Shown: piece by piece, positions 14,265 to 22,643 of the stretch | How the letters are laid out: each line of letters opens with the position of its first letter | Numbering within the stretch: the stretch's first letter is position 1 | NCBI RefSeq assembly: GCF_011683915.1 | Contig: NZ_JAAQPH010000016.1 | Location: 1-64,000 of the forward strand | Direction: 5' to 3' | From: Pelagibius litoralis | Lineage (GTDB): Bacteria > Pseudomonadota > Alphaproteobacteria > Kiloniellales > Kiloniellaceae | Length of the DNA stretch: 64,000 nucleotides | Position numbers and translations under genes: made by a program | The notes under the pieces: model-generated | Database searches by the model: none | Told to the model about the DNA's origin: nothing | What the model saw: the letters and a program-made list of their open reading frames with translations, nothing else

Positions 14265-14975
14265 ATGGCAAGTGACCGTACCGACGACTACGTGCTGGGA
14301 CGTTTAGTTCTGGATTACATCAGGGCCTTCATGTGGCCGCTGGTCGCCATGGTTGTGGTGCTGGTCTATCAGAGCGACGTCCGCACCCTCATCTTCGAGC
14401 GTGAGATCGACGTTTTCGGCGTCAGGATCGGCGCCAAGGTCGAACAGATCGAATCCCAGACCCTGGCGGAAATCGCCGATGTCCGGGTGCTGCTGGAGGC
14501 CCAGCAGGCCGGCGTCGACGGCGACGAGGCCAGCCCGCAGATCGCCGAGGACATCGACGCCAAGCTGAGCAGCCTGGAGCGCAACCTGACCCGTGAAATC
14601 GCCGAGGTCCAAAGCGCCCAGCAGGCGCGGCGCACGGCACCTCCCCAGAATGTCAACCCGGCCACAGCCCCACCGCCGGCCGCCGACAACCGCAGCACCC
14701 GCGCCGCGGCCGCTGAGCGGCGCGGTTTCGAAGCCCTGATCGACCACGATCTCACGGCTGCCTTAAAGGCCTTCGACGAAGCGCGCAGCATCTGGCCGGA
14801 TTATCACAATGTTGCGGAGATCGGACAGGCGCTGCGCAAATTCCAGAGCCGTCTCAGCGATCCCGAAAGCCCGATGTGGCCGCAGCTCTACCGCGAGATC
14901 CTCACCCGCTATTCCTGGGGCCTGCCGGAGGACCTGCGGGCGGCCATTCGAAAGGGTGCCAAGAAGGCCTATTGA
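14265..14975 (+). CDS. Single-pass membrane protein with coiled coil, 236 aa
   Basis: Residues about 22-38 form one membrane span; residues 55-130 are a charged coiled coil, then a Pro/Ala linker and a helical C-terminal domain of about 80 residues. No enzyme motif. Transcribed divergently from lysE. A role in envelope organisation is conceivable but not supported by any recognised domain. A strong inverted repeat follows the stop. Confidence 0.7.
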   Translation: MASDRTDDYVLGRLVLDYIRAFMWPLVAMVVVLVYQSDVRTLIFEREIDVFGVRIGAKVEQIESQTLAEIADVRVLLEAQQAGVDGDEASPQIAEDIDAKLSSLERNLTREIAEVQSAQQARRTAPPQNVNPATAPPPAADNRSTRAAAAERRGFEALIDHDLTAALKAFDEARSIWPDYHNVAEIGQALRKFQSRLSDPESPMWPQLYREILTRYSWGLPEDLRAAIRKGAKKAY

Positions 14976-14985
14976 CAAAAAGGCT

Positions 14986-15025
14986 GGCTAAACCGGGCCC
15001 GGCCTGAAATGGGCCCGGTTTAGCC
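14986..15025 (+). terminator. Perfect 15-bp inverted repeat, likely terminator
   Basis: GGCTAAACCGGGCCC and GGGCCCGGTTTAGCC flank a 10-base loop just after the 14265-14975 gene. There is no T-run after it, so termination would be structure-driven; an attenuator or DNA-binding role cannot be excluded. Confidence 0.6.
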
Positions 15026-15172
15026 GCCTGAAGCGATCCTGAACCGGCACCGTAGCGGGCCCTGCCGCCACCCAGGCCCCGCTCGCCATGTGACGAAGAC
15101 GCGCCAGCACTCTATGATCCTCTCCGAACTGCCCACGATGTCACCGGGTCATGATGACATCCAACAGATCGC

Positions 15173-16963
15173 GTGGAGAACTCCTTGGCCATTCTTCCCC
15201 AAGCAGCCATTTTTCTGGGCGCCGCCGTGGTGGCGGTGCCGTTGTCGAAACGCCTCGGCTTCGGGGCGATCCTCGGCTACCTCGCCGCCGGCCTGGCCAT
15301 CGGGCCCGGCGGCTTCGGCTTGATCTCCGAGGTCGATGCGATCCTGCATTTCGCCGAGTTCGGCGTCGTGCTGCTGCTCTTCGTCATCGGGCTGGAGCTG
15401 CAGCCGAGCCGGCTCTGGGCGATGCGTAAATCGGTCTTCGGCCTGGGCCTTGCACAAGTGCTTGTCACGGCGGTCCCTCTCGCCCTGGCCGCCCTGCTCT
15501 ATGGCCTGACGGTCGAAACAGCCGTGATCGTCGGCCTCAGCCTCGCGCTCTCTTCGACCGCCTTTGCGCTGCAAAGCCTTGCCGAGAAAAATGAACTGAC
15601 GACACGCCACGGCAGATCGGCGTTCTCGATCCTGCTGTTCCAGGACCTGGCGGTCATCCCGCTGCTGGCCCTGATCCCCCTGCTCGCGCCCGGCAGCGGC
15701 GACAGCGGCGCCTCCGGCGGTTGGATCGAGGCGGCAAAGGTGTTGGCGGTGCTGGCGGCGGTGATTGTCGGCGGGCGCTATCTGCTGCGCTATGTCCTGC
15801 GGATCGTTGCCATCACCAAGGTGCGGGAGATCTTCACCGCCATGGCCCTGCTGACGGTGACCGGTACGGCGTTGATCATGGAATCAATCGGCCTCTCCAT
15901 GGCGTTGGGCGCCTTTCTGGCCGGCGTGCTGCTGGCCGACTCCGAATACCGTCATGCGCTGGAAGCGGACATCGAACCCTTCAAAGGCCTGCTTCTCGGC
16001 CTGTTCTTCATCGCCGTCGGCATGTCGCTGAACATCTCTCTGATCTTCGAGAGCCCGCTGGAGATTCTCGGCTGGGTGGCCTTCCTGATGGCGACCAAAG
16101 GCTTGGTGCTGGTTGCCATCGCCCGCACCGCGGGGCTGACCTGGGCCTCATCGCGCAATCTGGCGGCAGCCATCTCACAGGGCGGCGAGTTCGCTTTCGT
16201 GATCTTCGGGATCGCCGTCGCATCGCAGCTGATGGACGGCGGCCTGGCGGAACTTCTGATCGTCGTGGTGACCCTCTCCATGGCAGCGACGCCCCTGGTC
16301 GCGGCCGCCAATACCTGGCTGCTCGCACGACGCAGCGGCCCCGCCGAGGAACCGGCAAAGCCTATCGTGCCGGAAGAAAACCAGGTCATCATCGCCGGCT
16401 TCGGACGCTTCGGGCAGATCGTCGCGCGCATCCTGAGGGCGCGGAAGATCGGCTTCACCGCGCTGGACGTCAGCGCCGAGCAGGTCGACTTCGTGAAGCG
16501 CTTCGGCAACAAGATCTATTATGGCGACGCCTCACGCCTGGATCTGCTGCGCGCCGCCCAGGCAGACAAGGCGGTGATCTTCGTTCTCGCCATCGACGAT
16601 GTGGAAGCGTCGTTGCAAACGGCGGCCACGGTGAGCGAGAACTTTCCCAACCTGACCATCTATGCCCGGGCGAGAAACCGCAAACACGCCCATCGGCTTA
16701 TGGATCTGGGGGTGACGATCATCCGCCGCGAGACGTTGAATGCCAGCCTTGATCTTTCACGCGCCGTCCTGACCGGGCTCGGCCTGCCCGCGTCGGAGGC
16801 AGAGCGGACGGTGAAGACTTTCCAAGACCATGACGAGCAGCGTCTTATGGCGCAGCACGCCGAGCACAACGACGAGGAAAAGATGATCTACATGGCCAAA
16901 GAAGCCGCCGAGGAGTTGGAAGAGCTGTTCGAACAGGATGCAAAAGCGGAGGCAGCCGAGTGA
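15173..16963 (+). CDS. Kef-type monovalent cation:proton antiporter with RCK domain
   Basis: 596 aa CPA2 antiporter, probably K+ efflux coupled to H+ uptake. Residues 1-390 hold about twelve spans, with GAILGYLAAGLAIGPGG in the first third and ALSSTAFALQ in the pore region. From about residue 403 a TrkA-N (RCK) domain begins with VIIAGFGRFGQIVARIL, a Rossmann NAD(H)-binding fingerprint. Start is GTG. Whether glutathione adducts gate it as in KefB/KefC cannot be told, and no KefF/KefG ancillary gene is adjacent. Confidence 0.88.
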   Translation: MENSLAILPQAAIFLGAAVVAVPLSKRLGFGAILGYLAAGLAIGPGGFGLISEVDAILHFAEFGVVLLLFVIGLELQPSRLWAMRKSVFGLGLAQVLVTAVPLALAALLYGLTVETAVIVGLSLALSSTAFALQSLAEKNELTTRHGRSAFSILLFQDLAVIPLLALIPLLAPGSGDSGASGGWIEAAKVLAVLAAVIVGGRYLLRYVLRIVAITKVREIFTAMALLTVTGTALIMESIGLSMALGAFLAGVLLADSEYRHALEADIEPFKGLLLGLFFIAVGMSLNISLIFESPLEILGWVAFLMATKGLVLVAIARTAGLTWASSRNLAAAISQGGEFAFVIFGIAVASQLMDGGLAELLIVVVTLSMAATPLVAAANTWLLARRSGPAEEPAKPIVPEENQVIIAGFGRFGQIVARILRARKIGFTALDVSAEQVDFVKRFGNKIYYGDASRLDLLRAAQADKAVIFVLAIDDVEASLQTAATVSENFPNLTIYARARNRKHAHRLMDLGVTIIRRETLNASLDLSRAVLTGLGLPASEAERTVKTFQDHDEQRLMAQHAEHNDEEKMIYMAKEAAEELEELFEQDAKAEAAE

Positions 16964-17000
16964 CGGGCAGGCAAGGCGACAGAGTTTCGGGAAACCGACC

Positions 17001-17486
17001 ATGAGCCCGGACAGCGGCGATAGGGTGACAAGCGGCCTGATCCCGGTCGAAACAGTCCGGGCGCTGAGCGGCCTGGCCCTTCTTCAGGGCATGGTCGAGG
17101 GGCGCTTCCCCCCGCCGCCGATGGCCGAACTGCTGGGCTTCATGCTTGACTCCGTGGCGGCGGGAGAAGCCATCTTTCGCGGCGTGCCGGACCGCCGGCA
17201 TTACAACCCCCTCGGCACCGTTCATGGCGGCTATGCCGCCACGCTGCTGGATTCAGCCATGGGCTGTGCCGTGCACAGCACTCTGCAGATAGGCGAAGGC
17301 TACACGACCATGGAGTTCAAGGTGCACCTGGTGCGCGCCATGACCGAGGGGGTCGGCGATGTTCTTGCCAAGGGAGCGGTTATTCATCGGGGACGGCGCT
17401 CGGCAACCGCCGAGGCAAAGCTGGTGGACGCGGACGGCAAGCTCTACGCCCACGGCACGACCACCTGTATGATCCTGGCCCTATAA
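17001..17486 (+). CDS. PaaI-type hotdog thioesterase
   Basis: 161 aa from ATG 17001; the open frame extends further upstream, overlapping the antiporter end, but lacks conservation. HYNPLGTVHGGYAATLLDSA is the PaaI/YbgC-like core (HGG plus active-site Asp), and YTTMEFKVHLVRA is the second strand. Members hydrolyse aryl- or acyl-CoA esters in the cytosol; substrate unknown. Lies 37 bases after the antiporter and may be co-transcribed. Confidence 0.85.
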   Translation: MSPDSGDRVTSGLIPVETVRALSGLALLQGMVEGRFPPPPMAELLGFMLDSVAAGEAIFRGVPDRRHYNPLGTVHGGYAATLLDSAMGCAVHSTLQIGEGYTTMEFKVHLVRAMTEGVGDVLAKGAVIHRGRRSATAEAKLVDADGKLYAHGTTTCMILAL

Positions 17487-17514
17487 AGGTAGTCTGGAGA
17501 AAACAGCGAAAGGG

Positions 17515-17703
17515 TCAGACCGAACGGATGCCCAGCCGCCGGGTCGCTGGCGCGTTGTTGTTGTCTGCCATCAGCTTGTCTTCGCCAATCCGGCCATAGC
17601 CGGATCTTTTGCCGGCCTCCACGACACGGCGCTCGCGCAGCACTTCGTCGAGGCTGCGCAACGGCTTTGTGAGATAGGGGCTGAGCTGTTGCTTTGTGTT
17701 CAT
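17515..17703 (-). CDS. Hypothetical protein, 62 aa
   Basis: Small basic protein with a central SLDEVLRERRVVEAGKR helix and an Asn-rich segment; no family recognised. A purine-rich AGGTAGGG lies just before the ATG. It follows the zinc-ribbon gene on the same strand by 42 bases. Codon use is like the neighbours, but with no homology evidence it remains tentative. Confidence 0.4.
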   Translation of the reverse strand: MNTKQQLSPYLTKPLRSLDEVLRERRVVEAGKRSGYGRIGEDKLMADNNNAPATRRLGIRSV

Positions 17704-17745
17704 ATCCCTACCTACGGCGGATTGAACGAAATCGCTTCACGCGAC

Positions 17746-17901
17746 TCAGCCCTCGCGCCAGGCGGCGGTGGACTTGCAGCGCTTGCAGATACGCTCGCCA
17801 GGCCAAGTGCTTTCGAAGTGATCGCGGCACTTCAGGCAGCTTCGGATGACCGCATCCTGCGGGTGGGTAACTTCTGGCTTTTTCAAAGATGTCTGGCTCA
17901 T
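17746..17901 (-). CDS. Small zinc-ribbon protein, 51 aa
   Basis: Two Cys pairs, CLKC at residues 22-25 and CKRC at 39-42, enclose the motif GERICKRCKSTAAWR, which I recognise as typical of small alphaproteobacterial zinc-ribbon proteins of unknown role. It is shorter than most automatic cut-offs. Longer overlapping frames on both strands lack any such pattern. The start ATG at 17901 has no clear ribosome-binding site. Confidence 0.7.
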   Translation of the reverse strand: MSQTSLKKPEVTHPQDAVIRSCLKCRDHFESTWPGERICKRCKSTAAWREG

Positions 17902-18042
17902 AAGGGGTATTTGGGGATGGTTTCAACCATTTCAAGGAGTTATGATGAAAATCCCAGTTAAAAAGCCCCATACCAGCTAGATAGTCGAGCAGTTTTAGGA
18001 TATTGTTCCTTATATCCCGGCTACAATCCTCATCGAAAGCGA

Positions 18043-18058
18043 TGGGGCAGCGGCCCCA
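18043..18058 (-). terminator. Hairpin downstream of the thiosulfate permease gene
   Basis: TGGGGC, CGCT, GCCCCA read on the minus strand give a 6-bp GC stem shortly after the tsuA-like stop. Between stop and hairpin the sequence TTACTAGGCCG is duplicated in tandem (18062-18072 and 18080-18090), so the gene ends with two in-frame TAG-TAA pairs. No strong U-run. Confidence 0.4.
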
Positions 18059-18082
18059 CCCTTACTAGGCCGTTTTGAGTTA

Positions 18083-19312
18083 CTAGGCCGCTTGAGGGAC
18101 CGCGCGCCTGGAGAACCCGCCCTGGAGGCCGAAATAGGGCCTGAGGACATTGCCCAGATAGCTGCCGCCCAAGGCCGCGGCGAACCAGAGCCAGCCGTGC
18201 AGGCTGCCGGAGGCGACGCCGCTGAAGTAGGCCCCGACATTGCAGCCGTAGGCCAGCCGCGCACCGTAGCCCATCAACAGACCGCCGATCGCGGCGGCCA
18301 GGACTTTGCGCCAAGGCAGGCGCCAGGCGGGGTTGAACCGGCCGGCAAGGCCCGCGGCCAGAAGCGCCCCGATGATGACCCCGAAGTTCATGACCGAGGT
18401 GCTGTTTTCGAACACCGAACCCGCCAGGGCCCGGCTGGGAAAGGGCCAGGTCCAGAAGGCCCAGGCCGAGAGATCGATCCCAGCGGCGCTCGCCAGCTTG
18501 CCGCCCCACAGCGTGTAGCCGAAGCTGATGGTCCAGGGATGACCGGCATAAACAAGGGTCACCGCATTGAGGACCGCCAAGGCGACGGCCCCCCAGAGCA
18601 GCGGCCAAGGCCCGGACACGAAACGGCGCCAGCCTGGGCTTTCCCCACGGCGTTCTGTCGCCTCTCCGGTCTCCGCCGGGCGCAGACGACGTTCGACCCA
18701 GAGAGTGAAAGCGGCAATGGCCGCCAGCAGCGCCAGTTGTGCCGCCAGGGCCTGAAACAGGCCCCATTCGCGCAGAATGGATATGCTGCCCCAGCTCGCG
18801 GTTTCGATCCACCAGGGCATATGTGCCGTCCCGATGACGGAACCGATCATGAAAAAGATGAGGGTGAAGACCATGTGGGTCGACCCGCCGCCCACCGTAT
18901 AGAGGGTACCCGACGCACAGCCGCCGGCCAGCTGCATACCGACCCCGAAGATGGCGGCGCCGACGGCAACGGAAACGCCAAGGGGCGCGACCGCACCGCC
19001 GCCGACCGGCTGACCGAAAAAGGAGCCCTGATCGATCAGCGGGAAGAACAGCAGGCTGGCCAGCCCCAGCATGACCATCTGCGCGCGCAGACCCTCGCCG
19101 CGTCCCTCGGCGATGAAGACCCGCCAGGCGGAGGCGAACCCGAAGGCGGCGTGATAGAGGACGAGGCCCAAAGCGGCCCCCAGGAGGTAGAGCCAGGCCA
19201 TCCGGCCGCTGGCGCCGTCGGCGATATAGAGGGCCCCTGCCGCCAGCAGCAGCAGCGCCGGTGCGGTGACGCGCCAGTCCGACCGGCGATCTATGCGGGC
19301 AGAGTTTGCCAT
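18083..19312 (-). CDS. tsuA: YeeE/YedE (DUF395) thiosulfate permease, TsuA-like
   Basis: 409 aa inner-membrane protein with two homologous halves and about nine to ten spans. The first half has QLAGGCASGTLYTVGGGS and the second RLAYGCNVGAYFSGVASGS, the Cys-containing signatures of the YeeE family that carry thiosulfate across the membrane. It lies downstream of a periplasmic rhodanese and a tiny ORF on the same strand, so the operon probably handles periplasmic thiosulfate or sulfane sulfur. TsuA is inferred from family; the substrate was not shown for this protein. Confidence 0.85.
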   Translation of the reverse strand: MANSARIDRRSDWRVTAPALLLLAAGALYIADGASGRMAWLYLLGAALGLVLYHAAFGFASAWRVFIAEGRGEGLRAQMVMLGLASLLFFPLIDQGSFFGQPVGGGAVAPLGVSVAVGAAIFGVGMQLAGGCASGTLYTVGGGSTHMVFTLIFFMIGSVIGTAHMPWWIETASWGSISILREWGLFQALAAQLALLAAIAAFTLWVERRLRPAETGEATERRGESPGWRRFVSGPWPLLWGAVALAVLNAVTLVYAGHPWTISFGYTLWGGKLASAAGIDLSAWAFWTWPFPSRALAGSVFENSTSVMNFGVIIGALLAAGLAGRFNPAWRLPWRKVLAAAIGGLLMGYGARLAYGCNVGAYFSGVASGSLHGWLWFAAALGGSYLGNVLRPYFGLQGGFSRRAVPQAA

Positions 19313-19322
19313 GGCATCCAGA

Positions 19323-19472
19323 TTACTTCTCCATAGCGGCCAGTACCGCCTTCAGATGATACGTTGCCTTAACGCCCGCGCCGCAGCCTGTCGAGACGGC
19401 CGCACGGCATTGTGAGCAGAGATGACTGTTGAACCGAAGCGAAGGAAACCGGCGAACGCCGTGCCGACTCAC
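19323..19472 (-). CDS. Possible coupled mini-protein, 49 aa
   Basis: GTG at 19472 overlaps the rhodanese stop as GTGA and the frame ends with TAA ten bases before the permease start. The product is basic at the N-terminus and carries CSQC and CG (Cys at about 19, 22 and 30). It fills the gap between two sulfur genes exactly, which favours translation, but there is no homology and no separate ribosome-binding site. It could also be the remnant of a longer gene. Confidence 0.3.
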   Translation of the reverse strand: MSRHGVRRFPSLRFNSHLCSQCRAAVSTGCGAGVKATYHLKAVLAAMEK

Positions 19473-20470
19473 TGGGTCTTGGCAACCTCCACTTCGATGG
19501 GCAGATCGGTCTGGGCAGTCCAGTCGACCATCGATCCGTCGTAGAGGCGGACGTTCTTGCGCCCCAGGATCTCGCTCTGGGCGAACCAGCCGAGTGACGC
19601 CCAATGGCCGGTATTGCAGAAGGTGATGGCCTCCTCGTCGCCGGCACCGACCCCGGCAGCCTCCAGCAGCGCCGCCACCCGCGTGCTGCTGACGAAGCGC
19701 CCCTTGGCATCGGTCAACTGGCTTTCCGGCACCGAAACCGCGCCGGGAATGGTGCCCGGACGCTGCGCTGCCGGATGGCTGCTCTGACCGAGATACTGGG
19801 CCGTCGGCCGGTTGTCGATCAGAGTGCCGCCGGACTGCATCGCCGCCGCGACATCATCACGGTCGGCGACCATCTCAGGCCGGAACTGAGCCGCGAAGAT
19901 CACCGCCTCCGGCAGGGACCGGCCGGTCGCGACCGGATTGGCCTGATCGGCGGTATAAGCCCGGTAACCGCCATCGAGGATCGAGACCGCATCGTGGCCG
20001 AGCACCTTGAAGGTCCAATAGACCCGGGTCGCGCTGCCCATCTCCAGCGCGCTGGCGCCGGCGGCCACAATAACCACGTGGTGATCGTTGCCGATGCCCA
20101 GACCGCCGATCAAGGCTTCCAGGCTGGCAACGGAGGGAAGCTGCCCGGGCACGCCCTCGCGCTTGGTCCGCCAACCATCCTGCAGGTAGTCGCTGTAGAC
20201 CGATCCGGGGATGTGGCCCTGGGCGAAAACCGCCGCCGACCCGCCGCCGATCTTGTTACGGATGTCGAGCAGCCGAACCGCGTCGTTTGCCGCATTGGCC
20301 TTCACCCAGGCGACGTCGACAAGCGGGCCAGGCGCCTCAACAGCCTCAGCGCCAGCGGCCCCTGCCCCGGCTTGCGGTTGCAGAACAAATCCGACAAGCA
20401 GCAGTACGGCCAGAGCCGCAACGCGGCCCGCCGGAAAGCCGGTCGCCTCTTGAGACGTTGATTGCAGCAT
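19469..20470 (-). CDS. Periplasmic two-domain rhodanese (sulfurtransferase)
   Basis: 333 aa. A signal peptide (VAALAVLLLVGFVLQPQ, ending near residue 40) precedes two rhodanese domains at about 50-170 and 195-325. The C-terminal domain holds the active loop ITFCNTGHWAS with catalytic Cys near residue 287; the N-terminal domain lacks a Cys at that place, as usual in tandem rhodaneses. It transfers sulfane sulfur from thiosulfate or 3-mercaptopyruvate. The operon with a thiosulfate permease suggests a supply function. An AT-rich palindrome lies 61-89 bases upstream. Confidence 0.88.
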   Translation of the reverse strand: MLQSTSQEATGFPAGRVAALAVLLLVGFVLQPQAGAGAAGAEAVEAPGPLVDVAWVKANAANDAVRLLDIRNKIGGGSAAVFAQGHIPGSVYSDYLQDGWRTKREGVPGQLPSVASLEALIGGLGIGNDHHVVIVAAGASALEMGSATRVYWTFKVLGHDAVSILDGGYRAYTADQANPVATGRSLPEAVIFAAQFRPEMVADRDDVAAAMQSGGTLIDNRPTAQYLGQSSHPAAQRPGTIPGAVSVPESQLTDAKGRFVSSTRVAALLEAAGVGAGDEEAITFCNTGHWASLGWFAQSEILGRKNVRLYDGSMVDWTAQTDLPIEVEVAKTQ

Positions 20471-20530
20471 GATCCACCTTTTTTCACTGTCACAGGAATG
20501 AATTTCATCGTGTCATGATGTAGATTAAGA

Positions 20531-20559
20531 ATAAATAACAAAAATTTATCGTTATTTAT
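20531..20559. promoter_or_regulatory. AT-rich palindromic operator upstream of the rhodanese operon
   Basis: ATAAATAAC (20531-20539) and GTTATTTAT (20551-20559) are a perfect 9-bp inverted repeat with 11 bases between, inside an AT-rich patch that contrasts with the GC-rich surroundings. It lies upstream of the rhodanese start. ArsR-type sulfide or persulfide sensors such as BigR/SqrR use AT-rich dyads; that link is inference. Confidence 0.45.
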
Positions 20560-20646
20560 GCCGCTATTTTGCCCCTTGCGGTTTCGCGCAGCAGTCGATT
20601 GAACAGAGAAATTAGGCATCACGAGCCACCATCAATTTGGTATCAA

Positions 20647-20868
20647 ATGGGGGTTATGTTTTCTGCCGCCCTGGCACCCGGCTTGGCGTTGGCTGATGTC
20701 GGTGTAACTTCGGTTGGGCAGAACCCAATCCAGGCACCGCTCGGTTGCGCGCCTCCGGCTGCCGCCGGACGCGCATCGGAACCGGTGCTGCAAGGATTCG
20801 AAAAGATTAAGGCCGCAGCACTGCGGCCCGGCTGGGAGAGCCGTTTATCTGAAGGGATATCTCAATGA
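20647..20868 (+). CDS. Possible small secreted protein, 73 aa
   Basis: From ATG 20647 the protein begins MGVMFSAALAPGLALADV, which looks like a short signal peptide with an ALA cleavage site, then an Ala/Pro-rich stretch. The mature start VGVTSVGQNP resembles the first strand of FecR-like domains, so it may be a decayed fragment of such a protein. Its TGA overlaps the next ATG (ATGA). No clear ribosome-binding site; tentative. Confidence 0.25.
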   Translation: MGVMFSAALAPGLALADVGVTSVGQNPIQAPLGCAPPAAAGRASEPVLQGFEKIKAAALRPGWESRLSEGISQ

Positions 20869-21899
20869 TCAGCAGTCATTACCCCAGGCGAGGCCTGAAA
20901 AGCATCGCCGTGCTTGCCTCGCTCAGCCTCACGATCGCTGCCTGTACCGAGGTCAAGGACACTCTGGACGGCGCCAACGAAGGGATGTCAGGCGCCCTCG
21001 GCGATGACGGAACGCCGGCGGCCAGCGGTGAGCAGAATGCCCTTGTCGACAGCGCCGTCCTGGACGCCCTTTACGACGAAGGCCTGAACCTGCGCCAGAC
21101 CGGTTCGGAGGAGGAAGCCTTTTTGCGGTTCCAGGAAGCCGCAGAGCGCGGCCATGGACCGGCCGCCTTCGAACTGGGCGAGGCCTACAACGAGGGCCGT
21201 GGCGTCGAACAGGATCTGAATGCCGGCGCCAAATGGATCAATGCCGCTGCCGGGCGCGGCGAGCCGCGCGCGCAATACCTCGTGGGCGCCGCCTACTATG
21301 CCGGTGACGATGTGGAGCAGGACTTTGTCCGCGCCGTAAGCTACCTGGACGATGCGGCAGGCCAGGGTCATGCGCCGGCCCAGTTTCTGCTGGCGGAGTG
21401 CTACGCCAATGGACGCGGCGTAACCAAGAACCTGTCCTGGGCGGCCCGTTGGTACGGCAAAGCCGCCGAACAGGGCCATGCCGACGGCGCCTTTTCCTAC
21501 GGCGTCGTTCAGGCCGCCGGCCTTGGTCTGCCGACCAATCTTCCTCGGGGCTACGCCTGGCTCTCGGTCGCCGACGGACTGGGTCATGCGACCGCCAAGG
21601 ACATCCGCGCCGCCATCGCCAATAACATGTCGCCGGCCGAGTTGGAACGCGGCAAGGCCCGGGCCGCCGCCTTCAAGCCGCAGAGTGAGACGACCTTCGC
21701 CGACAAGCCGACCATCATGTTCGTCCAGCACAGCCTGAACCAGTTGGGCTTCAATGCCGGAACCGTCGACGGCCTGTCGGGACCGCGCACCCGCGGCGCC
21801 ATCGGCGCCTACCTGAAGAGCGTCGGTGACGAGAGCGAGGCAGCCATCACGCCGGAGCTTCTGCAGCGCCTCCTCGAAGGCCAGCAGAACACAGCCTGA
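20865..21899 (+). CDS. Sel1-repeat lipoprotein with peptidoglycan-binding domain
   Basis: 344 aa. LTIAAC near residue 26 is a lipobox, so the mature protein is membrane-anchored in the periplasm. Residues about 65-240 contain four to five Sel1 repeats (AAFELGEAYNEGRGV, then AQYLVGAAYYAGDDV and similar). The C-terminal 65 residues form a peptidoglycan-binding-1 domain with VQHSLNQLGFNAGTVDGLSG. Comparable Alphaproteobacterial proteins organise the cell envelope or pole. Ribosome-binding site AAGGGAT precedes the ATG. Confidence 0.85.
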   Translation: MISSHYPRRGLKSIAVLASLSLTIAACTEVKDTLDGANEGMSGALGDDGTPAASGEQNALVDSAVLDALYDEGLNLRQTGSEEEAFLRFQEAAERGHGPAAFELGEAYNEGRGVEQDLNAGAKWINAAAGRGEPRAQYLVGAAYYAGDDVEQDFVRAVSYLDDAAGQGHAPAQFLLAECYANGRGVTKNLSWAARWYGKAAEQGHADGAFSYGVVQAAGLGLPTNLPRGYAWLSVADGLGHATAKDIRAAIANNMSPAELERGKARAAAFKPQSETTFADKPTIMFVQHSLNQLGFNAGTVDGLSGPRTRGAIGAYLKSVGDESEAAITPELLQRLLEGQQNTA

Positions 21900-22123
21900 T
21901 GCCCGGAACCTGAAACTCCTTTCACAGAGTTTCAGATTCGAAGAGCTACGCCGCACTTGTAAGATGGCAACCGATCTGGCCGGGCCCTTCGGGGTCTGGC
22001 CGGATTCGGAATCAGCTTGGCTTTACTGTCCGGTTTGCCTATCTGAAAATAGGCTGTACAATTGCACACAGACTAATTGGTAAACACCAAATAACCGGCA
22101 AAAGCAGCTCGAGGCGATCATCC

Positions 22124-22597
22124 GTGGACAAAACCTTGAGTGAACAGGCGGCTTTGCCGGTCTACAGGCTCATGTATCTGAGCGCCGCCAAGCATGAGAT
22201 GGGCGCTGAAGAACTGGAGACCATTCTCTCCACTGCCCGCAACGCGAATGCCGCCAAAGGCATCACCGGCATGCTGCTCTATGTCGAACGCCAGTTCCTG
22301 CAGTACCTGGAAGGGGAGCAGGAAGCGGTCGAGACGCTTTACCGAAACATCGAAAAGGACCCCAGGCATTCCGGCGTCATCCGGCTGTTCGCCGGCCCTT
22401 GTGCGCGGCGGGTCTTCGCCGATTGGTCGATGGGCTACCACCACTGCAATGCAAAAGAGCAGGAAGCCGCCATCGGGATCATCGATCTTTGCAGGCGTTC
22501 GGTGCGTGACGTCCTTCCCGCGGAAACGCCTGAGGAAATCGTCGCCTTCATGGAGAGCTTCTACCGCAACAGCCACAGCCGGCGCCGCTTCAGCTGA
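22124..22597 (+). CDS. BLUF-domain blue-light photoreceptor
   Basis: 157 aa, a short BLUF protein that senses blue light through FAD. All key residues are visible: the Tyr of YRLMYLS, Asn five residues before ITGMLLY, the Gln of FLQYLEGE and the Trp/Met pair of FADWSMGY. The C-terminal 50 residues are helical, as in PixD/BlrB-type proteins that act by protein-protein contact. No output domain and no obvious partner gene adjacent. Starts with GTG behind GAGG. Confidence 0.92.
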   Translation: MDKTLSEQAALPVYRLMYLSAAKHEMGAEELETILSTARNANAAKGITGMLLYVERQFLQYLEGEQEAVETLYRNIEKDPRHSGVIRLFAGPCARRVFADWSMGYHHCNAKEQEAAIGIIDLCRRSVRDVLPAETPEEIVAFMESFYRNSHSRRRFS

Positions 22598-22643
22598 CCC
22601 AAAGCGGCTGCTTGCATCCCCCCTGTTGACGTAGAAGCTGGTG

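Noticed and set aside
17708-17971. 87-aa minus-strand and 90-aa plus-strand frames around 17.7-18.0 kb
   Set aside because: Both overlap the 51-aa zinc-ribbon gene, which has two conserved Cys pairs and a recognisable family signature.
18092-19336. 414-aa open frame on the plus strand
   Set aside because: Antisense of the TsuA-like permease. Composition is Gly/Arg/Gln/Asp-rich without domains.
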